Assembly (NCBI RefSeq): GCF_023277745.1
Contig: NZ_CP086322.1
Location: 3,100,001 to 3,164,000 of the forward strand
Source of the DNA: Streptomyces halobius
Lineage (GTDB): Bacteria > Actinomycetota > Actinomycetes > Streptomycetales > Streptomycetaceae
DNA length: 64,000 nt
Reading direction: 5' to 3'
The translations under genes and the position numbers were made by a program. Below the pieces are notes generated by a model that had not been told where the DNA came from, did no database searches, and saw nothing but the letters and a program-made list of their open reading frames with translations. Positions 24,567 to 31,938 of the stretch are shown in pieces. Position 1 is the first letter of the stretch. The number at the start of each line of letters is the position of its first letter.

Positions 24567-25364
24567 CTACGCCGCGCGGCGCTGCGTACCGGTCTCCACC
24601 TCCCCGCCCGAGGCCACCGGGCGCCCAATCACGCCCCGCTTGGTCCCGCGCTCCCAGTCGAAGACGGCCCGCAAGTGACGGAAGACCTGGAACAGCTCCG
24701 GCGTGTGGCGGACGGGGACCAGCTTCCAGCCCTCCGGGCGGACGTGGAGAACGGCCGCCGCGTCGATGGCCGGCACCGGTACGGATTCGCCCGTGTCGGC
24801 GCGGACGATGCGGTCTGCGTTCGCGTATGCGGTCAGCTGTAGGGCCAATTCCTCATGAACGCCGGAGCGGGTGGTCTTCCAGTCCAGGACCACCGTCTCC
24901 CCGCCGATGCGCGCGATGGCGTCAAACGACCCGGCGTAGTTGTGCCGATCGCTCCACACGGCATCTTCCAGGAACAGGAACTCCGGCTGGACCGTCTCCA
25001 GGAACTCCCGGAAGTGGCCGGCATAGGCCCGGAGATCCGGGTGAACGCGTGTCACGTCCTCGCCACGCGCCAGGCGCTCGAACACATCGTGGGCATCCGA
25101 CCCAATATCTGCCGCCTGTTTGGTCACCCGGCGCGGGGCGCCCTTCAGGTAGTCGATCGCTCCGGCGCGGTCGTTCATGGCCAGGCCCACCAGGGAGCCG
25201 ATGTTGTCCACGGCTGCCGTGGCCACCTCCTTGGCGGCCCAGAACTGAAGGAACCCCTTCGGGAGCATGGACAGGATGGAGGTCACACCGGGCGCTTTGG
25301 CCCCGGTCTCCGGGTCCACGTAGAACCGGCTGCCGGACCGGCTGATGGTGTTCAGTGCTGCCAC
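24567..25364 (-). CDS. RecB/Cas4-like PD-(D/E)XK nuclease
   Basis: 265 residues. GSFDAIARIGGETVVLDWKT provides the Asp and the D-x-K of a RecB-type nuclease core, followed by the ELALQLTAYA helix with the conserved Gln. The N-terminal APGVTSILSMLPKGFLQFWA is typical of phage RecB-like exonucleases. Probably processes DNA ends in recombination-dependent replication. Confidence 0.8.
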   Translation of the reverse strand: MAALNTISRSGSRFYVDPETGAKAPGVTSILSMLPKGFLQFWAAKEVATAAVDNIGSLVGLAMNDRAGAIDYLKGAPRRVTKQAADIGSDAHDVFERLARGEDVTRVHPDLRAYAGHFREFLETVQPEFLFLEDAVWSDRHNYAGSFDAIARIGGETVVLDWKTTRSGVHEELALQLTAYANADRIVRADTGESVPVPAIDAAAVLHVRPEGWKLVPVRHTPELFQVFRHLRAVFDWERGTKRGVIGRPVASGGEVETGTQRRAA

Positions 25365-25417
25365 GGGTCTCTCCGCTCGTCACGGGCCGCCAAGGGCCAC
25401 TCAGGTGCCTACGGCGG

Positions 25418-25439
25418 CATTCACCGGGGGACGTGACAG
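25418..25439 (-). promoter_or_regulatory. Early-region element, copy E (divergent)
   Basis: Minus strand TGTCACGTCCCCCGGTGAAT, 53 nt before the RecB-like start and immediately downstream of a long inverted repeat. Confidence 0.6.
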
Positions 25440-25448
25440 GCGGAGTCA

Positions 25449-25536
25449 GGGGGCAAGAAAAGTGACCTGGGGACCTTCTTTCTCTGTCCTTCACAAGTAG
25501 GGAAAAGAAGGACCCGAGGTCACTTTTCTTGCCCCC
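25449..25536. repeat. Long hairpin, copy 1
   Basis: A perfect 20-bp outer stem: GGGGGCAAGAAAAGTGACCT (25449-25468) with its exact complement at 25517-25536. Inside, CCTTCTTT pairs with AAAGAAGG to extend the helix past 30 bp. A related structure lies at 47261-47347. Confidence 0.9.
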
Positions 25537-25544
25537 AAAGACAG

Positions 25545-25579
25545 CAGGGGCCCCGTTCCGGAGTGGAACGGGACCCCTG
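25545..25579. terminator. GC hairpin
   Basis: CAGGGG-CCCGTTCC pairs with GGAACGGG-CCCCTG around a short loop. Next to the long hairpin and upstream of the RecB-like gene. Confidence 0.6.
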
Positions 25580-25693
25580 GCGGGAGAGCGACGGGCCGGT
25601 TACTCCTCCAGGCCCTTCAGCTCCCGGAGGAGCGCGTCCGCCTGGTCCCGAGCGGCCCGTCACTCTTTTTTTCTGCAAGTACAGAAGGGCGCC

Positions 25694-25879
25694 ATGGATA
25701 ATGCAGTCATGAGCGATAAGAAGCCCACGGCCCCTTACGGCATCGGCATGTCCATCGGCCTGGCGCTGGGCGTGGCCTGGGGTAGCCTTACGGATAACCT
25801 CGGCACCGGAATTGCCATCGGTGTTGGCCTGGGAGTGGCGTTGGATGCCCAGCGCGCCAGACATGGCAACGACAAGTGA
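25694..25879 (+). CDS. Small glycine-zipper membrane protein
   Basis: 61 residues from ATG 25694 (GAAGGGC just upstream). Two glycine-spaced segments, GIGMSIGLALGVAWG and GTGIAIGVGLGVALDA, form a glycine-zipper hairpin. It lies on the plus strand among leftward genes, so it has its own promoter and is probably an extra gene expressed in the lysogen. Function unknown. Confidence 0.65.
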   Translation: MDNAVMSDKKPTAPYGIGMSIGLALGVAWGSLTDNLGTGIAIGVGLGVALDAQRARHGNDK

Positions 25880-25906
25880 AACGAGTCCTAACCGCCTCTG
25901 CCTTTG

Positions 25907-26158
25907 TCATCGGCCGGTGCCGTCACCTGTCGAGTTCTCCAGCACGGTGGCCGGGTTGTACTTGGCCGCCACCTTCCGGGACGCGCCCTCGCCCAGGAAG
26001 AGGATCACCAGGAACGTGATCGCGTCCACGGCCTGGTCATTGACGGCCACGTCTGCCACGGCGGGAACGTAGTGGCCCACCAGGACCAGGAGCGCGCCGA
26101 GCGCGGTCCGTACCCGCACCGGGTTATCCCGGATGGCCTGGCGGATCAGGTCGAACAT
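25907..26158 (-). CDS. Holin-like membrane protein
   Basis: 83 residues. Two hydrophobic segments (TALGALLVLVGHYVPAVADV and AITFLVILFLGEGASR) and a polar tail, in the lysis region close to the endolysin. ATG 26158 directly follows the stop of the kinase gene (TGAATG). Holin assignment is by position and topology. Confidence 0.6.
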   Translation of the reverse strand: MFDLIRQAIRDNPVRVRTALGALLVLVGHYVPAVADVAVNDQAVDAITFLVILFLGEGASRKVAAKYNPATVLENSTGDGTGR

Positions 26159-26776
26159 TCAGTCTCCCAACTTGTCGATCAATGCGCGGACGCTGTCTTG
26201 GAGTTCGGCCAGCGTTCCGCCGTTGTGGAGCACGTGGTCCGGCGTCACGCCGTCCAGCTCCGTTTCCGAGTGGTGGTTTCCGGCATCGCCCTCCAGGCCG
26301 GCGCCCGGCCGCTCCACGCGGACAACCACGGCTCCCGCCTCTCGGAGGGCCGCCAGTTCATTGACATACCGCACGTCCGTCACGACACACGGCATGTTCC
26401 ATTCGGTGCCCTGGCGGGCCTGGGCCAGGACCGGGCGGACCCAAAATTCGGGGTCCTGGTCTCGGATGGCCTGGCCGTACTTCTGGAGGAGCCGCCGGAC
26501 CTCCACCAGGGCCTTGGCGCCCTCCCATCCGCCGTGATCCTCCAGGGCGTCCGTCAAGCGGTAGTCCTCGTAACAGCAGCACGAGGTCACCAGGGGGTTA
26601 AGGCGGATCAGTGCGGCTTTCAGTTCGTCGGCGAACGCCAGCCGGCTGTAGGCAGACTGATGGCCGAGGATGGCGGCCACGGTGTCCTTGCCGGAGCGGG
26701 CCTTACCAATGAGTGCGACGTGGGGACGGGACAGGGGACCCTCCAGGTAGAGCGCGTTCCGGCATGGTGATCTCAT
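26159..26776 (-). CDS. Phage deoxynucleoside monophosphate kinase
   Basis: 205 residues. P-loop ALIGKARSGKDTVAAIL (about 22-38), then LAFADELKAALI as in T4-type and phiC31-type dNMP kinases, WVRPVLAQ and VVTDVRYVNE further on. Supplies dNDPs for replication. The ATG at 26776 lies at the very end of element F with no Shine-Dalgarno, implying leaderless or unusual initiation. Confidence 0.8.
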   Translation of the reverse strand: MRSPCRNALYLEGPLSRPHVALIGKARSGKDTVAAILGHQSAYSRLAFADELKAALIRLNPLVTSCCCYEDYRLTDALEDHGGWEGAKALVEVRRLLQKYGQAIRDQDPEFWVRPVLAQARQGTEWNMPCVVTDVRYVNELAALREAGAVVVRVERPGAGLEGDAGNHHSETELDGVTPDHVLHNGGTLAELQDSVRALIDKLGD

Positions 26777-26795
26777 GCACTGGGGGGCGTTACGC
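26774..26795 (-). promoter_or_regulatory. Early-region element, copy F (divergent)
   Basis: Minus strand CGTAACGCCCCCCAGTGCAT; its last bases contain the start codon of the dNMP kinase. Confidence 0.55.
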
Positions 26796-27032
26796 CCCTG
26801 CGGACTTCAGGGCCGCCACGATCAATGTGCCTAGGGACGTGACAGCAGCAAGGGGCAGGGCGTAGCGCCACCGCTCCAGGCCACGGAGCCGGGTTTCATG
26901 GTCGGTCAGGGTCTGGGTGACCGCCTCGTGGGTCTGGGACAGGCTCCGCACATCGCCCCGCAACGCCACCAGTTCGTCATAGATCTCGCGGGCCCCGATG
27001 GTGACACCGCCCAGCTCGTCACGCTCGCTCAT
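26790..27032 (-). CDS. Coiled-coil membrane protein of the lysis module
   Basis: 80 residues. A charged helical region (AREIYDELVALRGDVRSLSQ and ETRLRGLERWR) leads to one C-terminal membrane helix (YALPLAAVTSLGTLIVAALK). Directly follows the endolysin gene. This build is common for second holin-like proteins in actinobacteriophages. Confidence 0.6.
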   Translation of the reverse strand: MSERDELGGVTIGAREIYDELVALRGDVRSLSQTHEAVTQTLTDHETRLRGLERWRYALPLAAVTSLGTLIVAALKSAGA

Positions 27033-27033
27033 C

Positions 27034-28065
27034 TCACCCCTTCACGGTGAACCCGTGCTTCACGCCCAGGAGCCGAAGCGAGGCGATACCGGGGATGCCG
27101 TCCGGCGGACCGCCGACGCGTGCCCGCTTCTGCCAGTTCGCGTACGCGATGCGGGTCATGGACCCGAACGAGCCATCGCACCACCGGGTATCCAACAGGC
27201 CCTCCGCCCTCAGAGCCGCTTCCACGTGGCGCACGTCGGCCGGGTAGGTGGTGCCGCCCTGGCTCAGGCCCGGGTCACGTACGGCAGCCGCGCGGATGTG
27301 GGACAGGGACACCACCGGCTTGGCCTTGGACGGAGGCTTGGCTCGCTTGTCCGGAACCGTGATCTTGTCTCCCGGGTGGATCAGGTCCGGGTTCTTCACC
27401 TGGGGATTGACGGCCAAGAGCGCCGCGAGGGAGACACCGGCGGAGGCGGCGATCTTGCCCAAGGTCTGGCCGGCCTTCACCGTCACGGTCTTGACCTTGC
27501 CCGAACCGGCATGGGAGCCGCCCGTGGTCGGTCCGGAGGCCGCGGCCTTGTATGTGAACCCTGCCTTCCCCTTCAGGGCCGGGTCCGCCGTGGTCACGCC
27601 CTCCGGGTACCGGGGCAGGCCGTAGCCGTGGACGTAGGCGGCCCGGCGCCTGCGGCGCTTGAGGTATACCCCGTCCCCCTCGGCGCTGCCGTTGGCGTTG
27701 GTGTTGCCCTCCACGGTGGTGATGTACGTGGAGTCGTAGGCCACGACAATGCCCGTGTGGGAGCTCGCCGACTGGCCGTAGATCACCTGGGCGCCAATGG
27801 CCGGATACGCCGAGTACCGACCGCGAGACCTGAACCAGTCGTATGCCGTCCACACGGATGCCGTCACCGGGAACAGGGAGGCCGCCCCGGCCTGCCTCGC
27901 GCACCAGCTGACGAACGTGGCGCACCATGCCTGATTCTGGGACCACTCCAGGCCCGGCACGGCCGGGCTGTAGCGCTGGTGGTTGTTCCAGTGACCCCCG
28001 CTGTATCCCTCGCGATAGCCGATCTCTCCGCGCGCTATGCGGATCATGTCTGCGGCCTTGCCCAA
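27034..28065 (-). CDS. Endolysin: CHAP, LysM and peptidoglycan-binding domains
   Basis: 343 residues. The N-terminal catalytic domain is CHAP-like: AWCATFVSWCARQAG with the nucleophile Cys, and SSHTGIVVAY with the His. A LysM repeat follows (VTVKAGQTLGKIAASAGVSL, ending IHPGDKITVP, about 190-240). A C-terminal peptidoglycan-binding segment comes last (VRHVEAALRAEGLL, SMTRIAYANWQKR). No signal peptide, so it needs a holin. Cleaves host peptidoglycan at the end of the lytic cycle. Confidence 0.9.
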   Translation of the reverse strand: MGKAADMIRIARGEIGYREGYSGGHWNNHQRYSPAVPGLEWSQNQAWCATFVSWCARQAGAASLFPVTASVWTAYDWFRSRGRYSAYPAIGAQVIYGQSASSHTGIVVAYDSTYITTVEGNTNANGSAEGDGVYLKRRRRRAAYVHGYGLPRYPEGVTTADPALKGKAGFTYKAAASGPTTGGSHAGSGKVKTVTVKAGQTLGKIAASAGVSLAALLAVNPQVKNPDLIHPGDKITVPDKRAKPPSKAKPVVSLSHIRAAAVRDPGLSQGGTTYPADVRHVEAALRAEGLLDTRWCDGSFGSMTRIAYANWQKRARVGGPPDGIPGIASLRLLGVKHGFTVKG

Positions 28066-28091
28066 GCCGTCCTCCTGTTGGCATGCGAAGA

Positions 28092-28114
28092 CCCCGCCGG
28101 TATGCCCGACGGGG
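28092..28114. terminator. Hairpin between tail-tip and lysis genes
   Basis: CCCCGCCGG, 4-nt loop, then CCCGACGGGG (one mismatch). It separates the 28141 gene from the endolysin gene. Confidence 0.5.
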
Positions 28115-28140
28115 CCCTGTGAATGGGTGCTGTGGTCGGG

Positions 28141-28842
28141 TCAGGACGCGACGCCGTACATGCGCTGGACGCAGGCCCACACGGTGGACGACGCCTTGGC
28201 CCGTGCCTGGAGCGTGATTTTCGGGTGCGCCCCGAACTCATAGCCGGGGATCTTGAACGTGGTCTGGATGGGCTTGCCGGTGGCGCCGGAGGCCACCACC
28301 TGACCGTCCACGGTGATGCGGATGTCCCCGCCGTTCCCGTTGCCTACGGCCTGGGCGAACACCTCCAGGCGCGGGTGTTGGATCTCCGGCCATGCCACTT
28401 GGAGGTCCGTCCAGGACGTGTCGCTGGTGGACGGCCAGTCGGTGGCCTGAGCTGGGCCCATGGGGATAGGCAGGTGGGGGCGGGCCAGGCCACCAGCCAC
28501 CACGTCCTCCGACAGGAGTTCGTGGCCCTGGGCATCCTTGATGCGGACCGCCTGGGCCTGGTCGTCGGCGGTGGTGCCGTTCCACACCGACAGTGCGACA
28601 CTGCCGTCCCTGCGGCGGACGATCAGGGCGTGTTCTCCGGCGATGGGTCCGGCCTCGCCCACGCGGAAGGTTTCCGCGCCGCCGGGCTGGCGGACGGACA
28701 GGCCGCCGCCCTCCCCGATCTGCACGTCGCCGTGCATGATCTGGTTGAGCGCCGGCCGACGGTTGGCCGCCGTCGTCAGGGCCCGCAACTCCGCCTCCAG
28801 GCGCCGGAGTCGGTCGTTGATGTCCTGCGGGATCGTCGCCAC
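28141..28842 (-). CDS. Minor tail/virion protein
   Basis: 233 residues from GTG 28842, coupled to the gene before (TAGTG). N-terminal coiled coil INDRLRRLEAELRALTTA, then beta-rich segments (GEHALIVRRRDGSVALSVWN, ITLQARAKASSTVW). Such proteins are tail-tip or fibre-associated in Streptomyces siphoviruses. Exact role unknown. Confidence 0.6.
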   Translation of the reverse strand: MATIPQDINDRLRRLEAELRALTTAANRRPALNQIMHGDVQIGEGGGLSVRQPGGAETFRVGEAGPIAGEHALIVRRRDGSVALSVWNGTTADDQAQAVRIKDAQGHELLSEDVVAGGLARPHLPIPMGPAQATDWPSTSDTSWTDLQVAWPEIQHPRLEVFAQAVGNGNGGDIRITVDGQVVASGATGKPIQTTFKIPGYEFGAHPKITLQARAKASSTVWACVQRMYGVAS

Positions 28843-29939
28843 TATGCGGCCTCCAAGTACAGCTCCGCGGATTCCTGCTGTCCGCGCTGGGCCGGGGTCA
28901 CGTTCAGTCCGACCACGCGAAAATCCGCGTCCAGACCATCGGAGAACCAGGTGTCCAGGATGCGGAGTCGCACAGCGGAGCCGATGAGCGCGGGCGTCAC
29001 CTGTCCGTCCAGCCGGGTCCGGATGGACGGGATCACCACCGGGTCCTTGGCGCGCGCCAGGTCCGCCTTCGCGTGCTCGTTCAGGGTTCCCAGCTTCTCC
29101 ACGGTGTTGTAGTCGCTGGATCCGTCCAGCCGGGGCCATCCGGCCTTCAGCTTGTCCGGGTAGGACCACACGGTGGACATGATCGGGTTGGACACGTCCG
29201 CCTGGTTCTGGTTATCCGTGGCGCCACGGCTCTGCCAGGTGTTGGCCATGCCGGTGGCGTCCTGGGGCCAGGAGTAGTTCAGGACGTTGCCCGGGTAAGT
29301 CAGCATGACCGGCGCGGCCCCCGCCGTGATCGTGGGGTATCCGAGCTGGAGCCGCTTCACGCGCTCCCCGGTCGAGGCATCGCGGTAGACCTGGACGCGC
29401 CATTCAAAGCCGTTCTCGACGGCCGCCAGGCGGTCCAGGGCCTCCCGGACCCGGGTGGCGTCGAACCGCGAGTACGTGCGGTCCCGCCGTACGCCTGCCG
29501 TCTTGGTGTAGTCGATGCGGATCCCGATGTCTCCGCCCTCCTGGTCCGTGGCGTACGTCGCCAGGTCCCGGGCAATGTCGAACTGGTCCATCTGCCTGGC
29601 CTCCAGGGTGTCCCGGAGGATGCAGTGGTCCCAGTAGGAGTCAAAGGTGGCCGCCTGAATGGTCACCGTCACGGCGCCACGATCGTCTACGGCCGGGGTC
29701 ATGGTCCACACGATCCCGCCCCACCACAGATCCGATCCGCGCTCCACCCACAGGGCGGTCCGGCCGGGAACCACGGCCCGCTTGACGCGGGCGGCCATCG
29801 CGGCATCCGGTACCGGGATGGTGCCGGACAGGGCGCCGGTCTTGCCTATGTAGTCGTCGAAGGTGACGCCCTGGACAGGGAGCTGGTCCAACGTCTGGTC
29901 TGTGCGCAGGTCAGCGAACAGAAACCGGTACTGCGACAG
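28842..29939 (-). CDS. Tail-tip protein (Tal/ReqiPepy6-like minor tail protein)
   Basis: About 365 residues. The in-frame sequence before the first conventional codon (TTG 29891) reads SQYRFLFADLRTDQTLDQLP, the usual N-terminus of this family, and a ribosome binding site GAGGAG lies 8 nt before a CTG at 29939 with a stop immediately upstream. So the likely start is CTG; otherwise it is TTG 29891. The rest has typical blocks such as RTALWVERGSDLWWGGIVW and AATFDSYWDHCILRD. Forms part of the tail tip. Confidence 0.7.
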   Translation of the reverse strand: MSQYRFLFADLRTDQTLDQLPVQGVTFDDYIGKTGALSGTIPVPDAAMAARVKRAVVPGRTALWVERGSDLWWGGIVWTMTPAVDDRGAVTVTIQAATFDSYWDHCILRDTLEARQMDQFDIARDLATYATDQEGGDIGIRIDYTKTAGVRRDRTYSRFDATRVREALDRLAAVENGFEWRVQVYRDASTGERVKRLQLGYPTITAGAAPVMLTYPGNVLNYSWPQDATGMANTWQSRGATDNQNQADVSNPIMSTVWSYPDKLKAGWPRLDGSSDYNTVEKLGTLNEHAKADLARAKDPVVIPSIRTRLDGQVTPALIGSAVRLRILDTWFSDGLDADFRVVGLNVTPAQRGQQESAELYLEAA

Positions 29940-29950
29940 GATTCAGCTCC

Positions 29951-31024
29951 TCAGAGGATGTACGTGGGGGTGATGCGAACGATGTTGCCCTTGGTGAGCG
30001 TTCCATTCGGCGCCCAGGTGCGGAGCACGACCGTGCCGCTCGGGCTGATGCGGCATCCGCCGTCAGCGAATCCGTCACACGCGATGGTCTCCACGTCATG
30101 AGCCGGACGGAACTGGCGAGGAATCGTGAGGATCGTTTCGTCCGGGATGTTTCCGGAGCCGTTCGCGGTGATAGGCGCGCCGGTCCGCTCTACTTCAAGG
30201 ACGAAATGGGTCAGGCCGCACGTCTTCTTGCCCTCGAAGACTCGGACCTTCCAACCCGGTTGCAGCTTGAAGTAGCTACTGGATTTCTCCACCCGGGCCG
30301 TGAACCGCTCGTCCGTCACCAGCGTCTCGGCGCCCTTCCGGTACAGGCTCACGTCCCCCAGTTCCAGCCGGCCGGAGTAGCCGAGGCGGACCACCGGCTC
30401 CCAATCGGTCCCGTTGGAGCGCTCCAGGATGCCGCCGTAGTCCCGCCACTGCCCGGGGTAGGCCGCTGGCGCGTTGCCCAGGGCGATACCGCCCACGGCC
30501 ACCGTGACCTCCCGGCGGTCTGCTACTGCGGTGGACCAGTGGATGCCGCCCGTTCCGGAGGACGCTCCGGCCGGGACCGTCACCTCCCACAGGGCCATGG
30601 CGGCTCCGGTGAGCGTCGGGGCGGTGGGCGCGGCGGCCGGATCGCCTTCCACCACCTCTACGGTGGCTTTCACCTCCCCGGAGGAGTCATACGGGTCGTC
30701 GTAGACCCGCAGCGCCACCACGTCCACGCGCGGAAATTGCGCGTCGCCAGGAGCAATGGTCACAGACTCCGGAGCCGTCACAGCAATCGGATAGGCGCCC
30801 TGATCCGTGGTGCCCTGGATGATCGCGCGGCCCACTCCCACGGTGAGGTCCATCTCTCCGGCGGCGTACAGGGCAAACGGGTTTCCGCCGGGGATGACGC
30901 CGGAGCGTGCCGTGAGTTCTCCGGCGGGTGCGAACGTTCCGATCGGGACCACGCGGGTGTCCTGTCGGGTCTGGCCCCCGCCGTCCGGTCCCCGCGTGAC
31001 CAGCCATCCACTACGAACCGTCAC
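29951..31024 (-). CDS. Minor tail/baseplate-like protein
   Basis: 357 residues from GTG 31024. Repeated beta segments, e.g. YPIAVTAPESVTIAPGDAQ and FPRVDVVALRVYDDPYDSSG, the latter common in baseplate proteins of actinobacteriophages, then a C-terminal receptor-like part rich in Trp, Tyr and Cys. Located between the distal tail gene and the tail-tip gene. Confidence 0.65.
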   Translation of the reverse strand: MTVRSGWLVTRGPDGGGQTRQDTRVVPIGTFAPAGELTARSGVIPGGNPFALYAAGEMDLTVGVGRAIIQGTTDQGAYPIAVTAPESVTIAPGDAQFPRVDVVALRVYDDPYDSSGEVKATVEVVEGDPAAAPTAPTLTGAAMALWEVTVPAGASSGTGGIHWSTAVADRREVTVAVGGIALGNAPAAYPGQWRDYGGILERSNGTDWEPVVRLGYSGRLELGDVSLYRKGAETLVTDERFTARVEKSSSYFKLQPGWKVRVFEGKKTCGLTHFVLEVERTGAPITANGSGNIPDETILTIPRQFRPAHDVETIACDGFADGGCRISPSGTVVLRTWAPNGTLTKGNIVRITPTYIL

Positions 31025-31040
31025 AGCCGGCCCACCTCCC

Positions 31041-31937
31041 TTACCAATATGCGTGGCGCCACCGGACCGTCACCGAGGCGCGCGGGTCGTACGCGGCCAT
31101 GTCCGCGCGAAATGCCATGGGCGTGGAGCCGGGCTCCACGATGAACGCTTGCTCCGGCTTGGAGACCCGGGTGGCCGTGTGAAGGCGGGAAGCCGAGCCG
31201 TTGAGGACGACCGTCCCGGCCGCGCAGTCCACGGTGAGCGTGTCGCGCTCCGCCAAGGTGATGTCGTACTCCAGCACCAGGCCGCTCCCGGTCTGCACCA
31301 GGGACGGGCGGACGACCGGGCCCCGGAACTCCACGATGGGGTGAGCCGGGGCGTCCCCGGCGTTCGTGGCGTTCACGGAGCCGGTGGACCCGGCCGGGCC
31401 CCAGTCCAGGGGCCATTCCAGGCCGCCACCCCAGTCCAGCCCCGGTTCCGACTCCGGGAGGCCGACGCGGGCCCGCATCTCCGTGACGGAGTACCTGCGC
31501 GGGTCGGAGCACTCCCACACGATGCTCCCCGACGGCTCCCCCTTGGTGTACTGGCGGTCCGCCGGGAGGGACCGGCGGGTGACACGTCCGCGCATCATCC
31601 GCCGGGCCCCGGCGAGTTGGACCACCAGCTCCCGTTCCTCCTGGCCCAGGGCGGTGGCCGCCCGTAGATGGTTCAAGATGGCGGGGAACGCCTCCGGGGC
31701 TTCCGGGAGGATGGAGAAATCCCACTGGAGGACCCGAGTGCCGGCCAGTATCTGGCCGAGCCACGCGCCGTGTTGTCCCGGCATGGCCACGTTGGCCACG
31801 TCCACGTCCGGGAGGTCATCCCAACCGGTCAGCCTCTCGCCGACGAACGGCGTGTGTTCCCCCAACAGGAGGTTGCCGAACTGGATTTGGCAGTCCTGCG
31901 CTATCAGGCCGTCGGCCATCAGCAGATGCGGCGCCAA
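31041..31937 (-). CDS. Distal tail (Dit-like) protein
   Basis: 298 residues from TTG 31937 (AAGGGGG just upstream, 1 nt after the tape-measure stop), or ATG 31919. The N-terminus IQFGNLLLGEHTPFVGERLT is a standard Dit opening. The middle contains ERELVVQLAGARRMMRGRVT and the C-terminus beta strands. Connects the tail tube to the tip. Confidence 0.75.
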   Translation of the reverse strand: MAPHLLMADGLIAQDCQIQFGNLLLGEHTPFVGERLTGWDDLPDVDVANVAMPGQHGAWLGQILAGTRVLQWDFSILPEAPEAFPAILNHLRAATALGQEERELVVQLAGARRMMRGRVTRRSLPADRQYTKGEPSGSIVWECSDPRRYSVTEMRARVGLPESEPGLDWGGGLEWPLDWGPAGSTGSVNATNAGDAPAHPIVEFRGPVVRPSLVQTGSGLVLEYDITLAERDTLTVDCAAGTVVLNGSASRLHTATRVSKPEQAFIVEPGSTPMAFRADMAAYDPRASVTVRWRHAYW

Positions 31938-31938
31938 G

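Noticed and set aside
25600..25662. Short minus-strand frame reading AARDQADALLRELKGLEE
   Set aside because: Only about 20 codons after a stop, no start codon. Possibly the scrap of a phage gene, but too little to call.
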